From Eudorina sp. 2006-703-Eu-15 (taxonomy: Eukaryota > Chlorophyta > Chlorophyceae > Chlamydomonadales > Volvocaceae), in assembly GCA_003117195.1 (NCBI GenBank), contig BDSI01000018.1:1313575-1377574 (forward strand): a DNA stretch of 64,000 bases. The letters are read 5' to 3'. Positions 47,846 through 62,205 of the stretch are shown here, piece after piece. The position numbers and the translations under genes were made by a program. Positions within the stretch are counted from its first letter, which is position 1. Every line of letters begins with the position of its first letter. The notes beneath the pieces are model-generated. The model saw only the letters and a program-made list of their open reading frames with translations. It did not search any database and was not told the DNA's origin.

Positions 47846-47981
47846 TGGCCAAGGATCACCAAAGCCGTAACCTACTGCACCTGGACCAATCCCACCAAAA
47901 CCGTTCCCTCTTCTGTGACACCTGCTGACCACCACTGTTTTCAGCAAAATTTCAAACACTTTGTTTTACGTTTCCTGGTAT

Positions 47982-48077
47982 CAAATATACATCAGTATAT
48001 ATCAATATACAATATGTACTATATCTATGTATTGTATTATATGTTTATATATATTATATAAATACCGAAGAAGAGAT
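47982..48077. repeat. AT-rich module 9 (96 bp, short form)
   Basis: Lacks the TTTATCAGCATATGTATGA part. The flank reads CCTGGTAT instead of CCTGATAT. Confidence 0.88.
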
Positions 48078-48453
48078 GTTCGCTGATTATGCATGCAAAT
48101 AATTTATGAACATTGTAGATGAATTATTGAATGGCGTACTTGCCATGAATGTCACACGACTCCTAGGCTTTGCTAGCAGCATCGTCTATGTTCAAGTACA
48201 GGTGTTACGTAGCCTAATAATCTGGACGACTATACTAAATCAATTCTTCTTGGCTACGAAATAAAGGTCAACAAACGCCTTCACATATCTGACGTCTTTA
48301 TGCCCACGTCTTTATACCTTGCTGCTTCCTTTGCGTCATTGTAATTAGTTCCCATAACTACATAGCAGGGATACTTGGAGTCTAGACATCAATTGCCGTG
48401 AATACCCTCCTCCTTGCATTATTGTACTGTACATCTTCTCTTCTCCAGAATAT

Positions 48454-48560
48454 GACGAGGGTGGGATTTGAACCCACGCCCTTACGGACTAGAAGGTTCA
48501 TCCTGGTGCGGTACCAGGTAGTCCTGAATCTAGCGCCTTAGACCGCTCGGCCACCTCGTC
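48454..48560 (-). tRNA. tRNA-Leu (CAG) with intron, copy 22
   Basis: Canonical. Confidence 0.92.
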
Positions 48561-49337
48561 GCCACATGACAGCGCTCAGTAGGCGTGCGTACTCCTCCAA
48601 GCAATGAACGACAACTACAGCTGATGAGATGTGCAAGGCACTCAAACCCTACCTCTAGGAAACAATGTGGACATGAATCCGTGAATGGATTCTGCACGCA
48701 GCAGCTAAACATGCAAAACATAAAGAAACGCATCGGGATGAATGCTGTCATTTGTGGCAAACAAGGAATGATTATAGCAATCTTGAGTATGTTTGTATGC
48801 ATATCCACCAGGGAATGAATTTTGCAATCCTGTGTATGCATGCCCAACCTACGGCACCTTTAAAAGCAGACCTACCCTTGCTTGCCGTGCAACGGTTTCA
48901 ATCCGTGTCTTGCCTGCAATTGTTACCCATGTGTACAACGAGGTCTTGTAGGAAGCAGTGCGTGTTTGGGTATGTACAGAGTACATACCAGCATGCATAC
49001 ATACATGCCCATGTCCTTGCTGTCGCGGGTCTGTGCAGGTAAGTACACAGTATGCGTGTGATGATGTCAACCAAGCAAGTAAGCGAACAGGTAGGCAGCT
49101 ATATGGTGACAGTTATTCATGGTGCGTGATAGACCGGCCGCAATTATAATGATCAGCGGGTTCCACTGTTACGTCAATGAATAGTAATGATTGATTGTTG
49201 AGTTGCTGTGTGCTTCGTTGCAAGCAAGCACCATGTCCGCGTTTAATAGTAGCAGCTGTTTAGCAGATGCAAGAGTGCAGTCATGTCCATTTTATATGTA
49301 AAATTCGCAACAGCAACCGCCTTGATCGAGGTCTTGT

Positions 49338-49374
49338 TTCGCTACTGGGACTCGAACCCAGGTCCCGAGAGTGA
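49338..49374 (-). pseudogene. tRNA-Glu copy 23, 3' half, split by insert
   Basis: Interrupted at the same base as copy 22. The other half is at 50479-50514. Confidence 0.9.
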
Positions 49375-50478
<1,104 letters not shown>

Positions 50479-50514
50479 AAAATCTCGTATCCTAACCGCC
50501 TAGACTATAGCGAA
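50479..50514 (-). pseudogene. tRNA-Glu copy 23, 5' half
   Basis: Matches 47810-47845. Confidence 0.9.
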
Positions 50515-50650
50515 TGGCCAAGGATCACCAAAGCCGTAACCTACTGCACCTGGACCAATCCCACCAAAACCGTTCCCTCTTCTGTGACACCTGCTGACCA
50601 CCACTGTTTTCAGCAAAATTTCAAACACTTTGTTTTACGTTTCCTGGTAT

Positions 50651-50746
50651 CAAATATACATCAGTATATATCAATATACAATATGTACTATATCTATGTA
50701 TTGTATTATATGTTTATATATATTATATAAATACCGAAGAAGAGAT
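50651..50746. repeat. AT-rich module 10 (96 bp)
   Basis: Short form. Confidence 0.88.
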
Positions 50747-51122
50747 GTTCGCTGATTATGCATGCAAATAATTTATGAACATTGTAGATGAATTATTGAA
50801 TGGCGTACTTGCCATGAATGTCACACGACTCCTAGGCTTTGCTAGCAGCATCGTCTATGTTCAAGTACAGGTGTTACGTAGCCTAATAATCTGGACGACT
50901 ATACTAAATCAATTCTTCTTGGCTACGAAATAAAGGTCAACAAACGCCTTCACATATCTGACGTCTTTATGCCCACGTCTTTATACCTTGCTGCTTCCTT
51001 TGCGTCATTGTAATTAGTTCCCATAACTACATAGCAGGGATACTTGGAGTCTAGACATCAATTGCCGTGAATACCCTCCTCCTTGCATTATTGTACTGTA
51101 CATCTTCTCTTCTCCAGAATAT

Positions 51123-51229
51123 GACGAGGGTGGGATTTGAACCCACGCCCTTACGGACTAGAAGGTTCATCCTGGTGCGGTACCAGGTAGTCCTGAATCT
51201 AGCGCCTTAGACCGCTCGGCCACCTCGTC
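51123..51229 (-). tRNA. tRNA-Leu (CAG) with intron, copy 23
   Basis: Canonical. Confidence 0.92.
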
Positions 51230-52006
51230 GCCACATGACAGCGCTCAGTAGGCGTGCGTACTCCTCCAAGCAATGAACGACAACTACAGCTGATGAGATG
51301 TGCAAGGCACTCAAACCCTACCTCTAGGAAACAATGTGGACATGAATCCGTGAATGGATTCTGCACGCAGCAGCTAAACATGCAAAACATAAAGAAACGC
51401 ATCGGGATGAATGCTGTCATTTGTGGCAAACAAGGAATGATTATAGCAATCTTGAGTATGTTTGTATGCATATCCACCAGGGAATGAATTTTGCAATCCT
51501 GTGTATGCATGCCCAACCTACGGCACCTTTAAAAGCAGACCTACCCTTGCTTGCCGTGCAACGGTTTCAATCCGTGTCTTGCCTGCAATTGTTACCCATG
51601 TGTACAACGAGGTCTTGTAGGAAGCAGTGCGTGTTTGGGTATGTACAGAGTACATACCAGCATGCATACATACATGCCCATGTCCTTGCTGTCGCGGGTC
51701 TGTGCAGGTAAGTACACAGTATGCGTGTGATGATGTCAACCAAGCAAGTAAGCGAACAGGTAGGCAGCTATATGGTGACAGTTATTCATGGTGCGTGATA
51801 GACCGGCCGCAATTATAATGATCAGCGGGTTCCACTGTTACGTCAATGAATAGTAATGATTGATTGTTGAGTTGCTGTGTGCTTCGTTGCAAGCAAGCAC
51901 CATGTCCGCGTTTAATAGTAGCAGCTGTTTAGCAGATGCAAGAGTGCAGTCATGTCCATTTTATATGTAAAATTCGCAACAGCAACCGCCTTGATCGAGG
52001 TCTTGT

Positions 52007-52043
52007 TTCGCTACTGGGACTCGAACCCAGGTCCCGAGAGTGA
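52007..52043 (-). pseudogene. tRNA-Glu copy 24, 3' half, split by insert
   Basis: Third tandem interrupted copy. The other half is at 53150-53185. Confidence 0.9.
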
Positions 52044-53149
<1,106 letters not shown>

Positions 53150-53185
53150 AAAATCTCGTATCCTAACCGCCTAGACTATAGCGAA
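53150..53185 (-). pseudogene. tRNA-Glu copy 24, 5' half
   Basis: Matches 47810-47845. Confidence 0.9.
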
Positions 53186-53321
53186 TGGCCAAGGATCACC
53201 AAAGCCGTAACCTACTGCACCTGGACCAATCCCACCAAAACCGTTCCCTCTTCTGTGACACCTGCTGACCACCACTGTTTTCAGCAAAATTTCAAACACT
53301 TTGTTTTACGTTTCCTGGTAT

Positions 53322-53417
53322 CAAATATACATCAGTATATATCAATATACAATATGTACTATATCTATGTATTGTATTATATGTTTATATATATTATATA
53401 AATACCGAAGAAGAGAT
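53322..53417. repeat. AT-rich module 11 (96 bp)
   Basis: Short form. Confidence 0.88.
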
Positions 53418-53793
53418 GTTCGCTGATTATGCATGCAAATAATTTATGAACATTGTAGATGAATTTTTGAATGGCGTACTTGCCATGAATGTCACACGAC
53501 TCCTAGGCTTTGCTAGCAGCATCGTCTATGTTCAAGTACAGGTGTTACGTAGCCTAATAATCTGGACGACTATACTAAATCAATTCGTCTTGGCTACGAA
53601 ATAAAGGTCAACAAACGCCTTCACATATCTGACGTCTTTATGCCCACGTCTTTATACCTTGCTGCTTCCTTTGCGTCATTGTAATTAGTTCCCATAACTA
53701 CATAGCAGGGATACTTGGAGTCTAGACATCAATTGCCGTGAATACCCTCCTCCTTGCATTATTGTACTGTACATCTTCTCTTCTCCAGAAGAT

Positions 53794-53900
53794 GACGAGG
53801 GTGGGATTTGAACCCACGCCCTTACGGACTAGAAGGTTCATCCTGGTGCGGTACCAGGTAGTCCTGAATCTAGCGCCTTAGACCGCTCGGCCACCTCGTC
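53794..53900 (-). tRNA. tRNA-Leu (CAG) with intron, copy 24
   Basis: Canonical. The flank reads CCAGAAGATGACG instead of CCAGAATATGACG. Confidence 0.92.
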
Positions 53901-54677
53901 GCCACATGACAGCGCTCAGTAGGCGTGCGTACTCCTCCAAGCAATGAACGACAACTACAGCTGATGAGATGTGCAAGGCACTCAAACCCTACCTCTAGGA
54001 AACAATGTGGACATGAATCCGTGAATGGATTCTGCACGCAGCAGCTAAACATGCAAAACATAAAGAAACGCATCGGGATGAATGCTGTCATTTGTGGCAA
54101 ACAAGGAATGATTATAGCAATCTTGAGTATGTTTGTATGCATATCCACCAGGGAATGAATTTTGCAATCCTGTGTATGCATGCCCAACCTACGGCACCTT
54201 TAAAAGCAGACCTACCCTTGCTTGCCGTGCAACGGTTTCAATCCGTGTCTTGCCTGCAATTGTTACCCATGTGTACAACGAGGTCTTGTAGGAAGCAGTG
54301 CGTGTTTGGGTATGTACAGAGTACATACCAGCATGCATACATACATGCCCATGTCCTTGCTGTCGCGGGTCTGTGCAGGTAAGTACACAGTATGCGTGTG
54401 ATGATGTCAACCAAGCAAGTAAGCGAACAGGTAGGCAGCTATATGGTGACAGTTATTCATGGTGCGTGATAGACCGGCCGCAATTATAATGATCAGCGGG
54501 TTCCACTGTTACGTCAATGAATAGTAATGATTGATTGTTGAGTTGCCGTGTGCTTCGTTGCAAGCAAGCACCATGTCCGCGTTTAATAGTAGCAGCTGTT
54601 TAGCAGATGCAAGAGTGCAGTCATGTCCATTTTATATGTAAAATTCGCAACAGCAACCGCCTTGATCGAGGTCTTGT

Positions 54678-54749
54678 TTCGCTACTGGGACTCGAACCCA
54701 GGTCCCGAGAGTGAAAATCTCGTATCCTAACCGCCTAGACTATAGCGAA
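54678..54749 (-). tRNA. tRNA-Glu (TTC), copy 25
   Basis: Canonical and uninterrupted, directly after the three split copies. Confidence 0.94.
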
Positions 54750-54885
54750 TGGCCAAGGATCACCAAAGCCGTAACCTACTGCACCTGGACCAATCCCACC
54801 AAAACCGTTCCCTCTTCTGTGACACCTGCTGACCACCACTGTTTTCAGCAAAACTTCAAACACTTTGTTTTACGTTTCCTGATAT

Positions 54886-54981
54886 CAAATATACATCAGT
54901 ATATATCAATATACAATATGTACTATATCTATGTATTGTATTATATGTTTATATATATTATATAAATACCGAAGAAGAGAT
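54886..54981. repeat. AT-rich module 12 (96 bp)
   Basis: Short form, but with the CCTGATAT flank of the normal units. Confidence 0.88.
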
Positions 54982-55357
54982 GTTCGCTGATTATGCATGC
55001 AAATAATTTATGAACATTGTAGATGAATTATTGAATGGCGTACTTGCCATGAATGTCACACGACTCCTAGGCTTTGCTAGCAGCATCGTCTATGTTCAAG
55101 TACAGGTGTTACGTAGCCTAATAATCTGGACGACTATACTAAATCAATTCTTCTTGGCTACGAAATAAAGGTCAACAAACGCCTTCACATATCTGACGTC
55201 TTTATGCCCACGTCTTTATACCTTGCTGCTTCCTTTGCGTCATTATAATTAGTTCCCACAACTACATAGCAGGGATACTTGGAGTCTAGATATCAATTGC
55301 CGTGAATACCCTCCTCCTTGCATTATTGTACTGTACATCATCTCTTCTCCAGAAGAT

Positions 55358-55464
55358 GACGAGGGTGGGATTTGAACCTACGCCCTTACGGACTAGAAGG
55401 TTCATCCTGATGCGATACCAGGTAGTCCTGAATCTAGCGCCTTAGACCGCTCGGCCACCTCGTC
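55358..55464 (-). pseudogene. tRNA-Leu (CAG), copy 25, T-stem and intron changes
   Basis: GTGGG of the T stem is GTAGG, giving an A-C mismatch next to the B box. The intron hairpin has two substitutions. Likely impaired. The unit is interrupted by a LINE 230 bp further on. Confidence 0.65.
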
Positions 55465-55692
55465 GCCACATGACAGCACACTGTAGGCGTGCGTACTCCT
55501 CCAAGCAACGAACGACAACTACAGCTGATGAGATGTGCAAGGCACTCAAACCCTACCTCTAGGAAACAACGTGGACATGAATCCGTGAATGGATTCTGCA
55601 CGCAGCAGCTAAACATGCAAAACATAAAGAAACGCATCGGGATGAATGCTGTCATTTGTGGCAAACAAGGAATGATTATAGCAATCTTGAGT

Positions 55693-55702
55693 ATGTTTGC
55701 AT
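55693..55702. repeat. LINE target-site duplication, left (ATGTTTGCAT)
   Basis: Matches 59148-59157. The uninterrupted unit at 60793 has a single copy. Confidence 0.88.
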
Positions 55703-56154
55703 TATTATTAGGATGTTACAGCGGACCCCGCGGGTCATCGGTGACAGCCCCGGTGACAGCCGAGGCTTCCTCACCATACACTGCCTAAATGAACTAACGC
55801 CACCATGGCGCTCCGGACAGGCTCCCCAAGTGCACCGAAACACTCCCCGGGCCCACACTACCAGGGAACCACCCCGTTCCTGAGAACCAACCATGGCAAG
55901 GGATAAAGCCCGCTCAGGGGGAGTTAGCCACCATGGCGCCCCTATTAGCGAACCACCACCCCCACCAAGGCGGGGTCACTTCTCCAGCGGTGGCCCGTAG
56001 TCTTGGAAGGCCACGGGGGCTCGCGAGTCACCATTCAGGGGCCTGCCCGTACGGTCCCACCGGGCCGAAAAAACTGCCCACACCTAGCGATAGCTCCACT
56101 GGGCGTCAGTGCCCTGACCACCCGCGGTCTATTACGACAGAGTACCTACAGGGC
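55703..56154 (-). other. LINE 3' untranslated region
   Basis: About 450 bp between the last ORF2 block and the TAA tail. No open frame of interest; GC-rich with several ACCATGG/CCATGG words. Confidence 0.6.
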
Positions 56155-56664
56155 TTAAGAATCCTGGCCTGACGGAACCGGGCCTCGGCACACAAGACGA
56201 CCGTCCTGCACTTTCAGGATCGGGTGTGTAGTCCCCACCGCTGACCACCCTTTCACTGGGACTCCCAGCTCAGCGAAGTCGTAGAGCCGGCTCCAAAAGT
56301 CTGCCACTGCCCGCCGGGCGGCTAGCCCTTCAGCGTCCCCTAAGGACCCCGGGATCCCGCCCGCGTTCCTGGACCTGTCGGCCCTCAGGGCTCGCCGGCC
56401 CGTTTCCATGGCACTGGTTGCCGCCAAGACGACAACGTCCCAGACACACTGTTGCACACCCACGGGGGGCGTTGCGAGCCACACCTGCTGCCTTTGAAGG
56501 CTCACCCCTAGCCTTGCCTCGATCTGTGCGACAACCGCTTGTGCCACCCCACAGCCCCAAAAATGGTGTTGCCTGGGTGTTGGCCGTATCGCCCCGGCGC
56601 CGGGGTACGTCCCGCATCCACAAGGGGCCACCGCCGCCCCCCTCATGTGGGAGTTACCAAGCAT
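56155..56664 (-). pseudogene. LINE ORF2, C-terminal zinc-knuckle-like block
   Basis: Within residues 16-40 it has CGCG and HHFWGCGVAQAVV, resembling the Cys/His C-terminal domain of plant and algal L1 ORF2 proteins, followed by helical sequence ending at a stop at 56155. It is out of frame with the block upstream. Confidence 0.7.
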
Positions 56665-56688
56665 TGGGATGCCATCAACCGCCAGTCG

Positions 56689-57237
56689 TCAATACGCCTC
56701 CTTATTGGAATTTTCCCACTTGGTCTCCGTCCACATCCGCTGCATGTTCTCTATTACCTTGGAAACCATCCTCGACACTTCTGGCGCAGTATCCTCTACC
56801 CCAAGCGCTTCGCAAACAAAGCGTGTGTGCGCCGCACGCCTCGCCTCCCCCAGGCTTTGCAGCTGCAGTGTCGTGCCATACCGCACGGTGTACTCGTGGA
56901 GTGCCACCTTGAGGCCGTTTTGCAGCCTCCACCCCATGCGCCTCACCAGCATTTCCGTGACTTCCTCTCTCCCTGGGGTGGTCGCCTCGGTGGGCCCCAG
57001 GGACCCCTCGGCGGCTTCCCACCACCCTGGTGGGATGTCTTGTCGGAGCGCTTCTAGGGCCGCCTCACACTCCCTCCACCGGTCCCACTCCTGCCACCCG
57101 TCGGCTCCTACCCCCAAGCATTCCCTAACAAACATTGCCCATCCGCGGCGACGCTGGCGCTGTGTGCGGGCGGTCGGGGGGTTCGCGTCCAAGTTCCTCT
57201 CCCATCCGTCCGTCGTGTCCCGGAGCCGGGATATCAC
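56689..57237 (-). pseudogene. LINE ORF2, linker block after RT
   Basis: A 182-codon open block rich in Arg, Trp and Glu with no named motif. It lies between the RT thumb region and the C-terminal block and belongs to the same ORF2 by position and strand. Frame breaks exist on both sides. Confidence 0.6.
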
Positions 57238-57400
57238 TCGAACCGCATGCCCAATGGTCCTCAGCGACAGGCATTTGGCAAGGGCGGCATGCCTATGTTC
57301 GAGCCCCGGTCGCTCGCCTAGTTGCAGCCCGTGTGGTAATAGCGGGTTGCCCCACAGCGGTGCATTCCAGCACCAGCCCCCTGGGGTCAGGGGCTCCGCC

Positions 57401-58045
57401 TCAACATCGATCGATCACGGGCGGGAGGGCACTCAGTGCCCTTGCTATCCGATTCACTCCCTCCGGTAGTCCGGGGCAGTCCAGCCATGGTCCTGCATGG
57501 GGCGCCGTCAAGGCCATAATGGGTTCGAAGCCCGGTATCGCTCCACGTAGGAACTCAAGCAGAATTCGCCGCCACGGGGCGTCTGCCCCGCCCTTGGGTC
57601 CCAGGACGAAGCGGACCGCCCACCCGGCCCATCTGGCCCGCGCGTGCTCCAGCAGGGGTAGGGCCCCAAACCCTCCTCCCGTCGGGTGCCCTGCCAACAG
57701 CGATTTGGAAACCCCTGTTGCCCTCCGTTCTGTGTCGTCGGGGCCGAGTCCTCTATCGATTAAGCGAGCCGCCAACTTCTCCCAGGCCACACTCTCTCTC
57801 TGGGGCGGTAATCCGCCGTGCTCCATGTGCCACGTCACTCGCTGCAGTCCATATGCTGCCGCTGATGATGCCCTCCCGAATATCGACAGGGATAGCCGCG
57901 ATAGCGCCTGAAGGCGCTCTTTCACCTTGTCCCCGTGCGCCCTCCAGTCCAGTTCAGCGTCCCTTCCCAGGTTCGTGAAAGGGAGGTTAAGCGCAGTGGC
58001 GCGGTGAACAATCCTCAACCCCGCGACGTCCTGACCCTCGCCCAA
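57401..58045 (-). pseudogene. LINE ORF2, region after the RT core
   Basis: A 214-codon block with a KERLQALSRLSLSIFGRA segment, typical of the post-RT (thumb) region of L1-type ORF2. It overlaps the RT block by 30 bp in another frame, so a frameshift lies near 58015-58080. Confidence 0.75.
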
Positions 58046-59101
58046 CGCGACTGTGCCCGACTCCCCGCCGCCCCTACAACCAGAAGCTCCACCTTGTCGA
58101 GATTGAGCTGTTGCCCCGACGCCTTCGCGTATGTGTCCATATATTCCAGGAATGGAGCCACGGCCTGGGTGTTCTCCAGCACTACTTCCGTATCATCCGC
58201 AAATTGCACCGCCGTAGTGAGCTCGCTATCCTGCGGTCCTAACTTGATCCCTACCCCGCATTGCTGCAGCCAGCAAAGCAGCGCCTGTGCTGCAAACAGA
58301 TATAGCAGTGGTGCTAACGGGCACCCCTGCCTGACTCCCGCCGTCATGGGGACTAGCTCCGACTTGTACCCATTCACCACTGCTCTCGCCGCTGTCTCCG
58401 ACAGGATGGTACGGGTCCACTTCATCAGCCCTTCCCCGGCCCCCATCGCGTCCATGCACCCCATGAGGAAGGGCCGGTCTAGAGTATCGTACGCTTTCGC
58501 GATGTCCAGGAAGGCTATGCAGCCTGATCGGCCCTGCTGTGCCAGCAGGTGGGGCAGGTACCGCAGAAACAGCACATTTGCGCCTATCAGTCTCCCCGGG
58601 AGAAACGCCGACTGTTCCAGGGTGACCACCTTGCCTAGGGCTGGGCCCAGGCGGTTGGCTAGCACCTTTGCTAGAATGCGATAGTCCGTGCACAGCAGTG
58701 TAATCGGCCGATAGCTACCTGGCAGGTACCGATGCCCCCGATTCTTGTACAGAATGGTGATGATCCCGTCAAGGAACCCGTCCGGCGTTCGCCCTAGGGT
58801 TCCAATGGCCGTGTACAGATTCGCCAACACGTCTGCAAACTTCGCCCGGTATCCCTTATACAGCTCGCCCGGGATACCGTCCCATCCTGGCGATTTTCCC
58901 GGGCGCAGCGTTTTCAAGACACTTCCTACCTCCGTGGCGGACACCTCCATCGAGCCGATGTCTGCTGCTTGGTCCTCCGGTATCCTTAGGTTTCGGTGCC
59001 GCAGGGCCTGCAGCACTTGCTCCCTATCCTCCGCTGTCACATTCGCCGGGGATTGGCAAATCGTCCCCCAGTAGTCCGCGACCACTTGTGGCAGTTTCTT
59101 C

Positions 59102-59153
59102 GCAGTCGTAACCAAGTTCCCGTGCTTGCAGTCGTAACCAAGTTCCCATGTTT
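59102..59153. repeat. 26-bp direct duplication at the LINE 5' junction
   Basis: GCAGTCGTAACCAAGTTCCC begins at 59102 and again at 59128. The second copy runs into the target duplication. It is the kind of junction scar left by template switching or slippage during integration. Confidence 0.85.
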
Positions 59154-59157
59154 GCAT
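59148..59157. repeat. LINE target-site duplication, right (ATGTTTGCAT)
   Basis: Partner of 55693-55702; normal unit sequence follows. Confidence 0.88.
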
Positions 59158-59696
59158 GCATATCCACCAGGGAATGAATTTTGCAATCCTGTGTATGCAT
59201 GCCCAACCTACGGCACCTTTAAAAGCAGACCTACCCTTGCTTGCCGTGCAACGGTTTCAATCCGTGTCTTGCCTGCAATTGTTACCCATGTGTACAACGA
59301 GGTCTGGTAGGAAGCAGTGCGTGTTTGGGTATGTACAGAGTACATACCAGCATGCATACATACATACCCATGTCCTTGCTGTCGCGGGTCTGTGCAGGTA
59401 AGTACACACTATGCGTGTGATGATGTCAACCAAGCAAGTAAGCGAACAGGTAGGCAGCTATATGGTGACAGTTATTCATGGTGCGTGATAGACCGGCCGC
59501 AATTATAATGATCAGCGGGTTCCACTGTTACGTCAATGAATAGTAATGATTGATTGTTGAGTTGCTGTGTGCTTCGTTGCAAGCAAGCACCATGTCCGCG
59601 TTTAATAGTAGCAGCTGTTTAGCAGATGCAAGAGTGCAGTCATGTCCATTTTATATGTAAAATTCGCAACAGCAACCGCCTTGATCGAGGTCTTGT

Positions 59697-59768
59697 TTCG
59701 CTACTGGGACTCGAACCCAGGTCCCGAGAGTGAAAATCTCGTATCCTAATCGCCTAGACTATAGCGAA
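59697..59768 (-). tRNA. tRNA-Glu (TTC), copy 26, D-loop variant
   Basis: One change (plus strand CTAATCGCC) turns the conserved D-loop GG into GA. This probably weakens the D-loop/T-loop contact; otherwise intact. Confidence 0.82.
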
Positions 59769-59904
59769 TGGCCAAGGATCACCAAAGCCGTAACCTACTG
59801 CACCTGGACCAATCCCACCAAAACCGTTCCCTCTTCTGTGACACCTGCTGACCACCACTGTTTTCAGCAAAACTTCAAACACTTTGTTTTACGTTTCCTG
59901 ATAT

Positions 59905-60033
59905 CAAATATACATCAGTATATATCAATATACAATATGTACTATATCTATGTATTGTATTATATGTTTATATATATATATATATTTTATCAGCATATGT
60001 ATGATATATATATATAAATACCGAAGAAGAGAT
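59905..60033. repeat. AT-rich module 13 (129 bp)
   Basis: Long form with two expanded TA runs. Confidence 0.88.
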
Positions 60034-60309
60034 GTTCGCTGATTATGCATGCAAATAATTTATGAACATTGTAGATGAATTATTGAATGGCGTACTTGCC
60101 ATGAATGTCACACGACTCCTAGGCTTTGCTAGCAGCATCGTCTATGTTCAAGTACAGGTGTTACGTAGCCTAATAATCTGGACGACTATACTAAATCAAT
60201 TCTTCTTGGCTACGAAATAAAGGTCAACAAACGCCTTCACATATCTGACGTCTTTATGCCCACGTCTTTATACCTTGCTGCTTCCTTTGCGTCATTATAA
60301 TTAGTTCCC

Positions 60310-60409
60310 ACAACTACATAGCAGGGATACTTGGAGTCTAGACATCAATTGCCGTGAACACAACTACATAGCAGGAATACTTGGAGTCTAGACATCAATT
60401 GCCGTGAAT
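60310..60409. repeat. 50-bp tandem duplication
   Basis: ACAACTACATAGCAG to GCCGTGA is repeated twice, 50 bp apart, in the flank of the next tRNA-Leu. Confidence 0.9.
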
Positions 60410-60457
60410 ACCCTCCATGACCTTATTGTACTGTACATCATCTCTTCTCCAGAATAT

Positions 60458-60564
60458 GACGAGGGTGGGATTTGAACCCACGCCCTTACGGACTAGAAGG
60501 TTCATCCTGGTGCGGTACCAGGTAGTCCTGAATCTAGCGCCTTAGACCGCTCGGCCACCTCGTC
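60458..60564 (-). tRNA. tRNA-Leu (CAG) with intron, copy 26
   Basis: Canonical. Confidence 0.92.
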
Positions 60565-61341
60565 GCCACATGACAGCACTCAGTAGGCGTGCGTACTCCT
60601 CCAAGCAACGAACAACAACTACAGCTGATGAGATGTGCAAGGCACTCAAACCCTACCTCTAGGAAACAACGTGGACATGAATCCGTGAATGGATTCTGCA
60701 CACAGCAGCTAAACATGCAAAACATAAAGAAACGCATCGGGATGAATGCTGTCATTTGTGGCAAACAAGGAATGATTATAGCAATCTTGAGTATGTTTGC
60801 ATGCATATCCACCAGGGAATGAATTTTGCAATCCTGTGTATGCATGCCCAACCTACGGCACCTTTAAAAGCAGACCTACCCTTGCTTGCCGTGCAACGGT
60901 TTCAATCCGTGTCTTGCCTGCAATTGTTACCCATGTGTACAACGAGGTCTGGTAGGAAGCAGTGCGTGTTTGGGTATGTACAGAGTACATACCAGCATGC
61001 ATACATACATACCCATGTCCTTGCTGTCGCGGGTCTGTGCAGGTAAGTACACACTATGCGTGTGATGATGTCAACCAAGCAAGTAAGCGAACAGGTAGGC
61101 AGCTATATGGTGACAGTTATTCATGGTGCGTGATAGACCGGCCGCAATTATAATGATCAGCGGGTTCCACTGTTACGTCAATGAATAGTAATGATTGATT
61201 GTTGAGTTGCCGTGTGCTTCGTTGCAAGCAAGCACCATGTCCGCGTTTAATAGTAGCAGCTGTTTAGCAGATGCAAGAGTGCAGTCATGTCCATTTTATA
61301 TGTAAAATTCGCAACAGCAACCGCCTTGATCGAGGTCTTGT

Positions 61342-61413
61342 TTCGCTACTGGGACTCGAACCCAGGTCCCGAGAGTGAAAATCTCGTATCCTAATCGCCT
61401 AGACTATAGCGAA
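61342..61413 (-). tRNA. tRNA-Glu (TTC), copy 27, D-loop variant
   Basis: Same GG-to-GA change as copy 26. Confidence 0.82.
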
Positions 61414-61549
61414 TGGCCAAGGATCACCAAAGCCGTAACCTACTGCACCTGGACCAATCCCACCAAAACCGTTCCCTCTTCTGTGACACCTGCTGACCAC
61501 CACTGTTTTCAGCAAAACTTCAAACACTTTGTTTTACGTTTCCTGATAT

Positions 61550-61676
61550 CAAATATACATCAGTATATATCAATATACAATATGTACTATATCTATGTAT
61601 TGTATTATATGTTTATATATATATATATTTTATCAGCATATGTATGATATATATATATAAATACCGAAGAAGAGAT
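61550..61676. repeat. AT-rich module 14 (127 bp)
   Basis: Long form. Confidence 0.88.
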
Positions 61677-61952
61677 GTTCGCTGATTATGCATGCAAATA
61701 ATTTATGAACATTGTAGATGAATTATTGAATGGCGTACTTGCCATGAATGTCACACGACTCCTAGGCTTTGCTAGCAGCATCGTCTATGTTCAAGTACAG
61801 GTGTTACGTAGCCTAATAATCTGGACGACTATACTAAATCAATTCTTCTTGGCTACGAAATAAAGGTCAACAAACGCCTTCACATATCTGACGTCTTTAT
61901 GCCCACGTCTTTATACCTTGCTGCTTCCTTTGCGTCATTATAATTAGTTCCC

Positions 61953-62051
61953 ACAACTACATAGCAGGATACTTGGAGTCTAGACATCAATTGCCGTGAA
62001 CACAACTACATAGCAGGAATACTTGGAGTCTAGACATCAATTGCCGTGAAT
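61953..62051. repeat. 50-bp tandem duplication, second unit
   Basis: As at 60310 but with one G lost in the first copy (spacing 49). Confidence 0.88.
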
Positions 62052-62099
62052 ACCCTCCATGACCTTATTGTACTGTACATCATCTCTTCTCCAGAATAT

Positions 62100-62205
62100 G
62101 ACGAGGGTGGGATTTGAACCACGCCCTTACGGACTAGAAGGTTCATCCTGGTGCCGTACCAGGTAGTCCTGAATCTAGCGCCTTAGACCGCTCGGCCACC
62201 TCGTC
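62100..62205 (-). pseudogene. tRNA-Leu (CAG), copy 27, 1-nt deletion in T stem
   Basis: Plus strand GAACCACGCC lacks one C, unpairing the T stem at the B box. There is one intron change (GTGCCGTACC). It lies in a stretch with other single-base losses, so a consensus error is possible. Confidence 0.7.

Larger units (their letters stand above)
55703..59147 (-). mobile_element. 5'-truncated L1-like non-LTR retrotransposon (LINE), 3445 bp
   Basis: Minus-strand element. The 3' end at 55703 carries a short TAA-repeat tail. The 5' end at 59147 is truncated inside ORF2, upstream of the reverse transcriptase, so the endonuclease domain is missing. It has a perfect 10-bp target duplication. ORF2 survives as four open blocks in different frames. 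The RT motifs and a C-terminal HHFWGC-type segment resemble L1-clade LINEs of plants and green algae. It cannot move by itself. Confidence 0.9.
58015..59157 (-). pseudogene. LINE ORF2, reverse transcriptase block (truncated)
   Basis: A 380-codon open block. RT motifs are in order: GKSPGWDGIPGELY (87-100), SYRPITLLCTDYRILAKVLA (148-167), SAFLPGRLI (183-191), FLDIAKAYD with catalytic D218, AGVRQGCPLAPLLYLFA (273-289), FADD (319-322, catalytic D321-D322) and NLDK near 350. All three catalytic aspartates are present. The first Met at 59157 comes from the target duplication, not from the element's own start; the endonuclease and ORF1 are absent. The frame is lost near codon 365. Confidence 0.88.
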
